From: Ananas comosus
Taxonomy: Eukaryota; Streptophyta; Magnoliopsida; Poales; Bromeliaceae
Length of the DNA stretch: 64,000 nucleotides
Direction: 5' to 3'
Assembly (NCBI RefSeq): GCF_001540865.1
Contig: NC_033621.1
Span: 9,597,277-9,661,276 of the forward strand
Shown: piece after piece, positions 34,461 to 46,088 of the stretch
Numbering within the stretch: position 1 is the first letter of the stretch
How the letters are laid out: every line of letters starts with the position of its first letter
The notes under the pieces: generated by a model
What the model saw: the letters and a program-made list of their open reading frames with translations, nothing else
Database searches by the model: none
What the model was told of the DNA's origin: nothing
Translations under genes and position numbers: made by a program

Positions 34461-35567
34461 TGACTTAGGAGAAAACTATAGATCCTACACTGTCATTTTC
34501 TGAAAACTACCAGATTTAACTTTAGAAGCTGTGGTTCGATTGTATCGTCGTTGTTAGTATGTGATGGGTACCCAGGTTAGTGTAGGATGAGTTTACGCTC
34601 GTGCTGGGATGCTGAGCTTAATTTATAGTAGTGTGTAGACTGTTTCGGACTGTCGGGTGCCGTCGCGGTTGACGGTGGACCGAGATTTCTGTATTTGCAT
34701 CAGATTGTGCCAAGGGCACGTGAGTGTTGGTTGTTAGACTAGTTAGACCTATTTGCTTTGATTATAGCCTGTGAGAACCTGATTGAGCTCGGCAGAGACA
34801 CGCTTGCATACTCGGTTGGGTAGCGCCCACGAGTGCCACTCCGGAGTCCGGCTTAGTGCTTTTGCGTTGATGTCGTAATGTCCTGGTTGGACTTGCCTCC
34901 ACTAGTAACCCAACGTGGTGGTGGTTGGTGTAGCTTCGACAGGCGGGACGGGTGCGTTCACAGTCCCTAGTGAGATTGGGTCAGAGATTGCATCTTGCTT
35001 ATATCTATAGATAGCTAGTGTTGGTTAGCGATAGTATAGTGGCATGTAGCTTTAGAGTTTTTCCAGCTTCCTTTACTATCCTTGAGCATACTTTTTGTAG
35101 ACTTAGTGGGTGAGCCATGTTGAGGTCGGTAGCGGTCCCCACTGAGGACTACTCCTTTTTGTAGTATTTCTCACACCCAGTTGTTGACCCTTTTTTGCAG
35201 AGCTTTTTCTGCGGCTGCTGCTGTCGCTGAAATGGATCATGGAGAGGGAGTCGCGAGCTAGATCCCTTCCCGGGTTGCAGTGCTAGAGGAGTACCTCTCA
35301 CAGGTAGTTTTGTGGTATTTTTGGTTTATGTACATACTTATGTTAGTTTGCTTGCTGGAGCGAGTGGTGTCTGTATTTTGGAGACTTTGTATGTATAGTG
35401 AACCTAATGTTTATTTATATATGTTTTCTTTTAGCAGCTCTCTTCCTTGTGGTTGTAGCTTGATTTTGTTTACAGGTACAACTATCCCTTTGTATACAGG
35501 AATAATTCCTATGTATGTGGCGGGTCTGTTGGTGTTCCCGGGAAAACGTGTAATCTGGGACGTAACA
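34455..35567 (+). mobile_element. 5'-truncated gypsy LTR, family A
   Basis: It aligns in order with the reverse complement of the solo LTR at 41580-43797: GGTTGGGTAGCGCCCACGAG, the GACTGT-GGGTGCCGTC block and GACTTAGTGGGTGA. It ends at CGTAACA just before a primer-binding site. The first half of the LTR is missing; the left join is the tandem array ending near 34455. Confidence 0.75.
35146..35200 (+). other. LTR hairpin and acceptor-like module, family A
   Basis: GGACTACTCCTTTTTGTAGT is followed by ATTTCTCAC and then CCCTTTTTTGCAG/AGC. Confidence 0.7.
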
Positions 35568-35574
35568 GATTAAG

Positions 35575-35591
35575 TTGATATCAGAGCTTAG
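35575..35591 (+). other. tRNA-Met-type primer-binding site
   Basis: TTGATATCAGAGCTTAG follows the LTR end and matches the plant initiator tRNA-Met primer word TGGTATCAGAGC with changes. Confidence 0.7.
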
Positions 35592-35872
35592 TATTAGGTC
35601 GTTGGGACCTAGAAACCTTAAGCTTGGTAAATCTTAGGAAGGCAAGACGTGAGAGGCATGAATTATCGCGAAAGTCAGCGATTGAATTATTTTAACTCCT
35701 CCTAGAGTGGAGTGAGTGACTGAAGGAGTGTCTGCTTCGGCCAATAAACTTATGTCGGTTGCAGAAGACATAATTTTGAGGAGAAATAGAGGCGACCTTC
35801 TAGACTTTCGCTTGATTGCGTCGAGAGTTGATTGTGCTTTGTATCTGACCTTTGTTTTGGTTTTAGGTAGCC

Positions 35873-37636
35873 ATGTATCGACGCCGAGGTCGACTGTCGA
35901 CGCGGGATCATGCCGCACCACCCGAGATGCCTAAGCAGGCATGGCCGAGTGCACCTCCCGATCTGAGAGAGCAGTTGGCTGCCCTAACTGAGGCGACGAG
36001 GCAGCAGGGGGCACTGTTACATAGAATGTGTGAGACATTTACTCCGCCGCCGAGCACAGCACCTAGAGCACCAGAGCAGTCAGCTCCACCATCGACTACT
36101 CCAGTGGCCGCACCAGCTACAGCTATACCCCCACCAGTGACAGTTCCTACGACGCCTGTTTCATTTTCTGGAGATGCGTCGGAGATGTCTGAGGCTGAGC
36201 AAGAGCGGATGACAAAGAGGCTTACTCGTTTCCGTCAATTGGATCCACCGTGCTTTGACGGTACCTGTACGGAGCCCTAGATTGTAGAGGACTGGGTGAG
36301 CGTGATGGAGAAGCTATTCAATGACTTGTTCATACTGGAGCGGGAACAGGTACATTTGGGAGTACACTGTTTGGTCGACGATGCGCATTCCTGGTGGCGG
36401 AGGATGAGACAGACTCATTGATTGGTGGCGCTGCAGATGAAATGGGATGAGTTCTGCGGAATGCTATAAGGGGCGTATTTCCCAAACAGCGTGAAGCAGA
36501 AACTTGAAGAGGACCAGAAGAAGCTACAGTAGGGGGAGCGATCAGTTCAGGAGTATACTCGTGAGTTTACTCAGCTTCTGAATTGTGTGCTTTGTAGCCA
36601 GGGATGAGGCCCATAAGGTATATCTGTATGAGGGAGGCTTTAGGCCAAAGATCTTCCGGTTGGTGCAGGCGTAGAGGTTGAGGACCTTAGATGCGTCGAT
36701 TGAGCAGGCATTGTGGGTGGAGAGAGGAGATGTATCGATCCGTGAGCGGGCTCAGATGCCGGGGCAGAGTCAGGATAGGAAGCGCCCGGTTCTAGATGAT
36801 GGAGGACAGTCGAGTAGCAGGCATCCACCGAGGCCTCCATGATCATGCTCTCAAGATCGTGGGTCTTCGGGGCGTCAGCGTTCTGGGGGACTCGTCAGCA
36901 GAGACAGTCGCAGAGGACTCCGTAGTGTCTGATTTGTGGGGGACCACACGGGCCCCAACAGTGTGAGCAGAGAGAGGGCCGATGTTTTACTTGTGGTCAG
37001 TCTGGACATATGAGGGCAGCTTGTCCCCGAGCAGCATCACCAGCACCATCGATGGCATCAGCACAGCCGACACCTCAGCAGTCTCATGGAGCATCACCGA
37101 GTTACCGCCAGGATGACAGAGGATCTGTGCTGCGACAGAGTAAGCGGCGACAGCAAACTTCGAGTAGCAGAGTGTATGCAGCTTAGGTGGAGGACTCTAC
37201 AGCAGCCGACCGGGTGGTGGCAGGTATCATTTTGATTTCTGGTATTAGAGCTCGTACCTTATTTGATACCGGTGCACCACATTCTTTTGTTAGCCGAGCA
37301 TTTGTATCATTGCATGATCTAGAGGTAGGGCCGTTGTTGCATGCACAAAAGGTGGAGATTTTCGATCATGTTTTGCAGGTAGTAGAGTGTTGTTGGTCGT
37401 GTTCCGTGCAGCTGGGCCCTTGGATTATGCCTGCAGACCTGTTGGTCTTAGGGCAGCTGCAGGACTTTGATGTTGTACTTGGTATGGATTGGCTGGTGCG
37501 GTACTATGCTACGATCGACTATAGAGCGAGGTACCTTCTGCGAGCCAGGCCAGGAGAGTTCACGTACAGGGGCTGCAGGAGTACGTTATTTGCCACTTAT
37601 ATAGTCAAAAGTTCAGTTCAGCTAAAACACGAAAAT
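35873..37636 (+). pseudogene. Gypsy retrotransposon gag-protease remnant
   Basis: Open from ATG 35873 to a TAG at 36278, then continuing in the same frame with VEDWVSVMEKLF and DDAHSWWRRM. Stops follow near 36420 and 36470. Further on come gag-like KWDEFC and VQEYTREFTQLL, then a CCHC zinc knuckle (C-F-T-C-G-Q-S-G-H-M-R-A-A-C, about 36983-37024). After another stop an aspartic protease frame (37187-37636) has LFDTGAPHSFVSR with the D-T-G active site and DVVLGMDWL. No reverse transcriptase, RNase H or integrase follows. The element is dead and 3'-truncated near 37.6 kb. The gag and protease style is that of chromovirus-type gypsy elements. Confidence 0.88.
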
Positions 37637-37639
37637 TGA

Positions 37640-38460
37640 CTTCTGCTCTCCCATAAGGAGAAGTCAATTCTGGTGAAGTGAAGGAGAGAGAAAAAATCAT
37701 AAAATATTAGCGGAGAACTTAATTACAATGACTTGTTTAGGGTTATTCTCTCTCTCATTGTATTTCATCCAAATGAATTTAATTGTGATAGTATTTAATT
37801 TTTTATTTAGATTGCATGTTTAAAATATGATGAAGTTTGGTTAGTTAAGTTTTAATATAAATTTTATTTAATTTGCAAATTTAAAATACGATAAAAATTA
37901 ATTTGTTAAATGTTAATAATTAANATAAATTATAAATTATAAAAATAAATAAATATAATTATATTTCTATACAATTATAAAATAAAATTTTAAAATAATT
38001 ATAACTTTTTTGTATATAAATTTTATTTAATTTGCAAATTTAAAATACGATAAAAATTAATTTGTTAAATGTTAATAATTATTTAACTTTAGAATTTTAT
38101 TTGTTGCATTATTATAATTTATATACAAAAAAGTTATAATTATTTTAAAATTTTATTTTATAATTGTATAGAAATATAATTATATTTATTTATTTTTATA
38201 ATTTATAATTTATTAAGTTACAAAAGAAGCAATAATATCATTTAGGAGGTAAGTTTACTAGGAGTGTTGGGATTAAATAATTTTAAGTGAAACAAAGAGA
38301 AAGTGGAACTTCACTTTTTATAACATTTACTTCTAGACAAACAAACAACAGAACTTATATAATTTCACTTCACAGCTATAAAAACAAACAACGGAGTTAA
38401 ATAATTTTTACCTGAACTTTAGTTCAATCTAAAGTCTATTTCAACCCAGAGTCTATGTAC
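37640..38460. repeat. AT-rich foldback with about 97-bp perfect arms and a direct repeat
   Basis: Bases 37925-38023 and 38115-38213 are reverse complements with almost no mismatch (one N at 37924). Between and before them, TTTTATTTAATTTGCAAATT...TTGTTAAATGTTAATAATTA occurs at 37861 and 38024. The outer flanks carry weakly inverted AGAAGTCAA and ACTTCACTTTT words. No gene is present. Confidence 0.8.
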
Positions 38461-38849
38461 ATTAAAACAAACAGGCCCTTAGGGTAGGCAATTGTGCTAC
38501 TTATATTTTTGTCAAAAACGCTTACTCTTCTTTCATCAGTTTCATATTAAATATTATCAACAAATTTACTATTTTTTAAAAAAGCTAGCAGTTCTGTTAT
38601 TAAGAAACACTTCTTAGGTAGTAGGAAAAACGTAAAATTGGCCCTCAGGAGGAATTTAGTGAAAGCTTTTATCAATCTTTTTCGTCATTTATAGATTTGC
38701 TCTCCCTTCATCACTTACAATGGATTGAATATATGCTCTGCTAGTTTTAATTGATGGAATAGTAATAACATAAGGGTAAAAAAGTTGGTAATAAAACAGT
38801 ATTCAGACACTATTAATAGTATACTCATTCAACTCACTCTTTATATAGA

Positions 38850-38862
38850 GTCCGGCTACTAT
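38850..38862. mobile_element. Left end of a hAT-type MITE split by later insertions
   Basis: GAGTCCGGCTACTAT matches the left end of the MITE at 31500. The rest resumes at about 45030. Confidence 0.55.
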
Positions 38863-39406
38863 TGTAACAACCCAGCCCACTAGCAATAATAAATCGTTGG
38901 GCCCAACCACTGGCCCAAAATACTTAAGTCCAATTATTATTACTAGTGTCTAAGTTTATTATATACCCAATCACATCCCCATTCCTATCCCATGTGGGAT
39001 TATTGGGGTGTGACAGACTCCCCCCGTTAAGGCCCTGACGTCCTCGTTAGTCCAATGACTCCAATCCAATCATACACACAGCCCAAAATCACGAGGCGAT
39101 GTGAGACTCGTCTCGCTAGCCTTGTCATCCAAATCCTGCCATAGCGACCTTGTCATTCAGACTTCGGCATAGCCTATCACCTTGTCTTTTCGACTCTGGC
39201 TCAGCCGAGACTCATCTCATACTTCCAGCTGGTGAATCGGCTCTGATATCAAATGTAACGACCCAGCCCACTAGCAATAATAACTCGTTGGGCCCAACCA
39301 CTGGTCCAAAATGCTTAAGCCCAGTTATTATTACTAGTGTCGAAGTCTATTAAATACCCAATCGCATCCCCATTCTTATCCGATGTGGGATTATTGGGGT
39401 GTGACA
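38863..39406 (-). mobile_element. TRIM retrotransposon (153-bp LTRs), complete
   Basis: Two 153-bp direct repeats (38863-39015 and 39254-39406) run from TGTAAC to GTGACA. On the - strand the LTR starts TGTCACACCCC. Next to the right LTR is TTTGATATCAGAGCC (- strand), a tRNA-Met primer site. Next to the left LTR is AACGGGGGGAGTC (- strand), a polypurine tract. The target duplication ACTAT lies at 38858-38862 and 39407-39411. It is 544 bp overall with no coding capacity. The LTRs contain no 5S rRNA, so it is not the Cassandra family. Confidence 0.93.
39239..39253 (-). other. Primer-binding site of the TRIM
   Basis: On the - strand TTTGATATCAGAGCC follows the LTR end directly, complementary to the 3' end of initiator tRNA-Met with changes. 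Confidence 0.8.
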
Positions 39407-39421
39407 ACTATGCTATATATT

Positions 39422-39771
39422 TGTCACGCCCCGCGACCAGCCAATTTGGTCGGATCCGGGTATGTCGAACACATGCCAGATGGATAGCACCTCCCCTGTC
39501 CGACCAAGGTTTAACAACAAGATCATGTACAAGAGTTGCCCAGAATAAACTCAATTAACATACATGATTCAACGAAGCACCACAAGTGCTATACCAACAA
39601 GAGCAAGATACAAGTAAATATACAAGTGCATAAAAGAGAGATAATCTAGCTATTACATCCATTCAACCTTTACATATAGATTTACATCATTTGCATATTG
39701 ATTACATAAGTTTTACTATTTCATCTCATCATACATGTTAGCTCTCCAGAATACAACATCTACTAATCATG
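39422..39771 (-). mobile_element. Partial family B LTR (3' end)
   Basis: It begins TGTCACGCCCCGCGACC and matches the first part of 40230-45008 and the reverse complement of 60680-61047. It is cut at 39771, where a second partial TRIM begins. Confidence 0.8.
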
Positions 39772-40214
39772 TACCCAATCACATCCCCATTCCTATCTGA
39801 TGTGGAATTATTGGGGTGTGACAGACACCCCCCGTTAAGGCCCTGACCTCCTCGTCAGTCCAATGACTTCAATCCAATCACACACACAGCCTAAGATCAC
39901 CAGACGATGTGAGACTCGTCTCGCTAGCCTTGTCATCCAAACCCTGCCATAGCGACCTTGTCATTCAGACTTCGGCATAGTCTATCACCTTGTCTTTTCG
40001 ACTCTGGCTCAGCCGAGACTCATCTCACACTTCCAGCTGGTGAATCGGCTCTAATACCAAATTTAACGACCCAGCCGACTAGCAATAATAACTCGTTGGG
40101 CCCAGCCACTTGCCCAAAATGCTTAAGCCTAGTTATTATTACTAGTGTCTAAGTCTATTAAATACCCAATCACATCCCCATTCCTATCCGATGTGGAATT
40201 ATTGGGGTGTGACA
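39772..40214 (-). mobile_element. Second, truncated TRIM copy produced by tandem duplication
   Basis: It repeats 38974-39406 with scattered substitutions and is followed by the same ACTATGCT-TATATT spacer and family B LTR start. The duplicated unit is therefore TRIM plus spacer plus LTR end (about 798 bp), not a new insertion. The outer part of its first LTR is missing. Confidence 0.85.
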
Positions 40215-40517
40215 ACTATGCTTTATATTTGTCACGCCCTGCGATCCGCCAATTTGGTCGGATCCGGGCACATCGAACAGACGCCGGACAGATAGCACCT
40301 CCCTTGTCCGACCAAGGCTCAACAACAAGATCATGTACAAGAGTTGCCCAGAATAAACTCAATTAACATACATGATTCAACGAAGCACTACAAGTGCTAT
40401 ACCAACAAGAGCAAGATACAAGTAAATGTACAAGTGCTATACCAACAAGTAAATGTACTAGCTACTAGGGTGCTATGCCTTTATCACGGTCCTCTGCTGG
40501 TACGCTCTCGCTAGGCC

Positions 40518-40557
40518 CTGCAACAAAGTGGGGTGAGAACTATATAAATATAGTTCC
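40518..40557 (-). other. LTR hairpin and acceptor-like module, family B
   Basis: On the - strand GGAACTATATTTATATAGTT is followed by CTCAC and then a pyrimidine tract ending TTGCAG. The same module occurs in families A and C. Confidence 0.7.
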
Positions 40558-40669
40558 AAGTGGGTTCGGCCGCCGACTCCGCCGATCTTCCCACTAGGTC
40601 CAAGCAGGCATGAGCAACAGATAGATAGATAGATAGATATCTTGAAATGAGCTACAACATAGTAGAAAA

Positions 40670-41035
40670 TATGCAACAGGCTACTATGCCTCATAATCAA
40701 TGAAATGCATGAGCTACTACATAGTAATGGATGCTATTATGCCTCAACAATAAGGAAATGAGCTACTACATAGTATGTCTCTATACATGCTACTATGCCT
40801 CAACAGTAAAAAAAATGAGCTACTACATAGTAATGTCTTAATACATGCTACTATGCCTCAACAGTAAAGAAATGAGCTACTACATAGTAATGTCTCTACA
40901 CATGCTACTATGCCTCAATGATCACATGAATGAACGAAGTACTACATAGTGCGTCGTGCAACTATGCCTCGATAATCAGAATATACGAGCTACTACATAG
41001 TGCGTCATGCAACTATGCCTCGATAGTATCCAATC
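40670..41035 (-). repeat. Subterminal tandem repeats inside family B LTR
   Basis: GAGCTACTACATAGTA...ATGCTACTATGCCTCAACA recurs about six times with a period near 60. The + strand copy shows the same at 60130-60430. Confidence 0.8.
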
Positions 41036-41931
41036 TCATGGCCAACTCGAAGGTTGCTACCCCAGGGCTAACCCGAAAGTTGCTATCCCGACTCACATCT
41101 TAAATCTCGCTAGTGGGGAGACTCTGCGCTACATCCACCCAAGACCCGCCTGCGGGACAACTACGTCTGTCCCAACGCGACTACTACTCCGGAGCTCGCT
41201 ACTTGGGTGTAGCGACTACGCCATGGTTACACAGATTATGTGAGTATGATCCAATCCCCACGCTGGAGGATAACCTATCTACTAGGGCTATAATGCCTCA
41301 ACTGCACTAATGCTAAATGCACAATTTCCACAACATGACAATCGGGAATTCTACTATCCCTAGGTTCAAATGCCATAGTGTTCAACTACACTAATTTGAA
41401 TGCCACTTGTATGTCATGATGTTGTATGTGTCTCAATACACTAAATCGACATGCCACTCGTCCATATTATAGTGTCTCTATTACAGTAGTCCAAATGTCA
41501 CTCATCTAGGCCATTTACATGTCCAAGTTCATCATCATTATTGTCACTATAGGATTCTTGTTACAAGACCCAATCCTCATGTCACGCCCCGGATATCTCG
41601 TTCCCCGGGCACGCCGACAAATCCGCCGTATACAAAGGAATTTCCCCTGTATACGAAGCGTCAAAGTATCTGTAGAAAAACGATACTACAAACAGTAGCA
41701 TAGAGCTGCTCAAGAACAACTAAATAACTGAGTTTTATATACATAGCTAGCATCCAAAATACAAAACTACTCGCACTGGCGAGTTAAACAACTATGTACA
41801 TAAACTCCAAAACAACAACTACCTGCAGTATGGCACCTCTAGCTCAACACGTCGGGTAGGGCTCTAACTCGCANCGACGCCCTTGCCTCGATCCTGATCC
41901 GCGGACGGTGCAGCAGCCGGAACCTGTGGCT

Positions 41932-41987
41932 CTGCAAAAACATAGGTAACAACTGGGCGTGAGAACTACTGTAAAAACAAGTAGTCC
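41932..41987 (-). other. LTR hairpin and acceptor-like module, family A solo LTR
   Basis: On the - strand GGACTACTTGTTTTTACAGT is followed by AGTTCTCAC and, 29 bases on, TTTTTGCAG. Confidence 0.7.
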
Positions 41988-43528
41988 TCAGTGGGTACCG
42001 CCCAAAACAACATCGGTCACCCACTAAGTCTACAGAAGGGAGCAAGGATAGAAGGAAAGCAGGAAGCATACTCTACCGCTATCATCCACTACACTATCAT
42101 GCTCTACACTAACCAACTGTAGGAAATGTCAAATCTGACCCAATCCAATCGGGACTGTAAGCATACCCGTCCCCGGGACTGTGAATACACCCGTCCCTGC
42201 CCCGTTGCGACTATCGGGCTCTATCCACACTAACTGGTCCGTGGAGAGCAAGTCCAACTGGCATGAGCGACACCAACGCAAAAGCACAAGCCTGACTCCG
42301 GAGTGGCACTCGTGGGCGCTACCCAACCGAGTATGCAGCGTATCTCTGTCGAGCTCAATCAGGCTCCAACTAGCCAAAGTCAAGTAATCGACTCAAACTG
42401 GTCTAACAACCAACAGGTAACGTGCCCTCGGCACAATCTGACGCCAAAAAGGCGATACGGGTCCACCGTCAACTCTGACGGCACCCAACAGTCCGAAACG
42501 ACCTGAACGACCCTGTAAAAATCCACTCGGCGAACCAGCACGAGTGTAAATACATTCTAAACTACCTGGAGTACTCGTCTCGAAGAAACTGCGACAGTAC
42601 AATTTTCTAACGGCTCCTAGAGCTAAATCAGGTAGTTAAAACTGGTGACAGGTCCAAATCGCAGGTTTTCTCCTAATTCAATTTTCAAGTCCAACATGTA
42701 TAATCTACTTAATTTATAAAATATGCTCCAAAATTCAGATTTCACAATCTACATATAGTCCATGAATTTGAGCTAACACAATTTACCGAAATCAAGATCT
42801 ATACATGTCGACCAATAAGAACTTAGGAGTAAAGCCGATGTAACCCACCTAAAATGCTAATCCTTGGCAACGAAGGACTCCCACTGGTGTAGAGCAACTT
42901 GCTGGATCAAACGCACAGCTCCGAGTCCAGAAATCGTCCACGCTCGAGCTCTACACGACAATAAATCACCGTTTCAGTCCCGAATTTCAGCAGTGAGGTA
43001 CAACAGGGATTCGACCAAGCTAACCTTCACCAAATCCAGCAAGTAAGGACTTCGTGGATTCCTCTCGAAGTTCTGAATCCAAAGAGCCAAGTCTCGTCGC
43101 AATCCGATGCTCCTACGTCGAGAACGAGCTGAAATACTAACAGTCGACGGTGGATTTCAGCAAACAATAATTATCCGAGTTGAAGTAGTAAGAACTTGCC
43201 CAAAAATCCAAGGGAAGGCTGAATTACTCACCTCGACAGCGACAAGCACCAGCACGACGTCAAGAACAGCGTAGTCGCACGCTCGCCCGGTCTTCTCGCA
43301 AAGTCCCGGCGTCAAATACGTGCTCGAACGATCCCGCGGCGCGACGTCGGCGACGAAACTCCAAGTAAGCTCCTTCCTTGCTTCCAACCGGGTGGGAGAG
43401 TGAGAGAGATGGAGAGTTGCAGCTAGAAGACCTCTCTCTCTCTCTCTACACGAAGCTAAATAGAGGGGAGTGAGGGGTGGTACAAACGAGGGATAAAATT
43501 ACACATTTCGCCCTCTACCTACCATCTT

Positions 43529-43632
43529 GTACCGGTACACGGACTCTTGTACCGGTACAAAAGCTAACCCGAGAGCTGCTAAGCCTCTGCGCGATGGTTG
43601 TACCGGTACAGCCACTCTGCTTGTACCGGTAC
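43529..43632. repeat. Four GTACCGGTAC palindromes
   Basis: Perfect 10-bp palindromes at 43529-43538, 43549-43558, 43600-43609 and 43623-43632, each within TTGTACCGGTACA-type context. They lie near the 5' end of the family A LTR in its own orientation, where promoter elements (U3) belong. Confidence 0.85.
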
Positions 43633-45008
43633 AGCAAGCAGAGAATGCTGCAGTTTGCAGAATTCTTCGCAATAAGCCGCCCTCGCGTCGCACGGAGTCC
43701 GTTTTACGTCTATTTGACGCCAACGCGACTCGGACTTGTCCCGACACTCTCCAGAGCTGTCGACAAGCCTCCACAGACAAACACCAGGGATCTCACACCT
43801 CATGCAACCTAAGATCAAGTGTCAATCCTCCAATGCTACACAACCTAGGTAACATGCAAGGAATGGAAATGCAATCATCTACTAATCCTATAGTGCACAA
43901 TGTATCAACATATGAGAATATGATCAAATACATAGAACTTAGACATAAAAGGAAATCCGGTTGCTTCGGGATGGACACCCCCTACCTTTAGGTGATGTCA
44001 CGATGCTACGATTCTGGTTTCGTGAATTTTGGAAGCTTACGCCGCGTGCTGCGGCAATCTGTACCGAAATCGGCCTCTTCTTTGATATCTTCGCGTACAC
44101 TCGTCGGATTGCCGAACCGAGCGCACCAATGCGTTCGTATACCTAGCAATTAGGTTAGAGAGTGATCAATTAAGCTCAAATCCCTTCATGAGCAAAAGCC
44201 CTCTTTTTGGAGCCCTAAATCCTTATTATTGCAATTAGCCACATACTAGCATTTACACTTGCAATAAATAAGCTCAACCACATCTAGAGCTTCAATAAAT
44301 TCCATTTCTAAGGTATTTAAACCTAATCCAAGCGATTCACCATGAGAGGGGTTCAAAAACCTACCTCTACTAGCATTTCCTCCCAAGCTAAGGAAGAAGA
44401 TGACAATGGTGATCCTCCTTCAAGCTCCAATCTCTATCTTCTTCTTCCTCATGATCAACTCCAAGAGAGAGAGAGAGCTTCTTAGAGAGAGAGAGAGAGA
44501 GGTCTTTTTGCTTGTTTGCAAATAGGAGAGTGAGAGGAAATGAGCCCTAAGCCACTCATATAACTCCCCTCATCCAACAATCACACAAAAACCCCCTCAA
44601 CCATGTAAACTGCACCAAACTGGGCCATTTTCGGGCTCAGGATTCGGACCTTGAAGCCAGGGTCTGGACCCCGTAGGTCTAGAATTTCAGCACTTTTAGG
44701 ACTTAGCCAAATTTTCAGCATTTTCAGCTTTCTTCTTCGTTTTCGCTCGTTTTCACTCGTTAGGCCTCCGATTCATTTCAAATCGAACCGAGACTCTCAA
44801 AAAATGTTTTCGAGCGCGTTTACATCACCTTTTCATCCCCGCTAATGCTGGATTTAGTCCATGGTCCAACAAGCCGTTCGGGTCCCGTTTTCGCACCTAC
44901 GCGCTCCGAAAACGCCCGAATGCTTCCGAACCTCACCAGAATCATTTTAATGACTTCCCAATCAACATACCTCATAACTTCATAACTTTAGAAGTTCGGT
45001 ATGTTACA

Positions 45009-45240
45009 CATTGAGGTTCTCATTCCTTACAATATTAATAGTACCAAGTACTTGGTGCTTTCAAGTTTTCTGCCGTTAGATTTGCCCTTTTGATCATTTC
45101 CACCTGTTAGATTATACTATTACAACAATCAACCACTAAACCCTAGGGGACCACTATAATTTTAATCATACATCCCTTCATCCAAGGGCCAAAAACCTAA
45201 TAACACTAAGCATTTAGTACTATTAATAGTATAGTAGCCT
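45009..45240. mobile_element. Right part of the split hAT-type MITE
   Basis: AATATTAATAGTACCAAG...GGTGCTTTCAAGTTTTCTGCC and, at the end, CTATTAATAGTATAGTAGCC match the MITE at 31500-31728 in order. Confidence 0.7.
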
Positions 45241-45261
45241 AATTCTACACATACACACATA

Positions 45262-46076
45262 TGTTGGATTTTATTGGATTTTTTTGATTTAAAACTTGTT
45301 AGGCTTCTTGGGCAGCCCAATAATTAATGGGCCTTACTTGGGAGCCCAACTAAAGTTTCCATATGTGAGGTTTAGTCCCACATTGGAAACTAAAAGGGTG
45401 TTGTTGGTGTATATATATATTCCTTTATTCTCAAGCTAGTTGCTTGGGAGAAAATGGAAGTTATGATCTCGTTTAAACACACGCACGGCACGAGTCAGGC
45501 GGTCCGAGTTGCGGCACGGGCGGTTCATACACCCGGTTTATTTTATTTTATTTTTATTTTTTCGTTTTTATCTATATCCTAATCCTATCCGTATAATCTT
45601 AGGCTTATCTTGTTCTACACGGATTTGACACGTTGAAGCAAGATTCTCGCCTTGATTATATATATTGAAGGAGGTTGCACGAGTTAAAGAAGAACCCGAG
45701 CATACCTAAACCCTACCTCGCCTCTTCCTACTTTCTCATCATTGATCTTTTCCGCCGATTTTTGCCAAGTTTTCTTTGCTGGATCTGAAACTTGTTGGGT
45801 TCGTCTTATGCCACCTTGAAAGCGTGTCAACGAGGTGAAACGTGATCATTATATCGCTGAAGAAAGTAATTGCTGGGAAGCCTAGCACATGGAGGGGCAA
45901 TTTCACTTCTAGGACAGTGCTCTATACGCCTCGACCCACAGGCCTTTTCTAATCATTTTCTTTAAAGTATTTATTTATTATTTATTTTCTTCTTCAGATC
46001 TTTTCTAAAACTAAAACTAAACTTTCGAATTGTTTTAAAGAATATTTTAATAAAAAATCAGAAAGATTTTCCAACA
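45262..46076 (+). mobile_element. Probable copia-type solo LTR
   Basis: It starts TGTTGGATTTTATTGG and ends TTTTCCAACA, so the tips TGTTGG/CCAACA are inverted. A TATA-like run lies near 45410. The flanking 5-mers are ACATA and ATATA (4 of 5 match). There is no internal coding. Tip pattern and length (815 bp) fit copia elements. Confidence 0.55.
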
Positions 46077-46088
46077 ATATATATAGTA

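Larger units (their letters stand above)
41580..43797 (-). mobile_element. Solo LTR, family A, nested in family B
   Basis: It starts TGTCACGCCCC and ends ATCTCACA, with a 5-bp duplication CCTCA at 41575-41579 and 43798-43802. The family B sequence resumes exactly after the duplication. No primer site, gag or pol lies inside, so this is one 2218-bp LTR left by recombination. It matches the LTR of the decayed + strand element at 34.46-35.57 kb. One N lies at about 41875. Confidence 0.92.
40230..45008 (-). mobile_element. Family B gypsy LTR, split by a nested solo LTR
   Basis: On the - strand it starts TGTAACATACCGAACTTC (45008) and ends GGCGTGACA (40230). Without the nested piece (41580-43797 plus one 5-bp duplication) it is about 2.55 kb. 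The + strand copy at 58399-61047 is 2.65 kb. No internal domain follows on either side, so it is probably a solo LTR or LTR relic. The immediate flanks (ATATT and CATTG) do not match, so one side has been rearranged. Confidence 0.8.

Noticed and set aside
33919..34503. 194-codon open frame on +
   Set aside because: It crosses an irregular tandem array and enters an LTR. The product is Leu/Tyr/Ser/Pro-rich, follows the repeat units and has no domain.
38863..39406. Cassandra-type TRIM
   Set aside because: No 5S rRNA-like segment in the 153-bp LTRs.
39150..40152. Paired 67- and 64-codon frames with similar peptides as a gene family
   Set aside because: They are the same TRIM interior in a tandem duplication.
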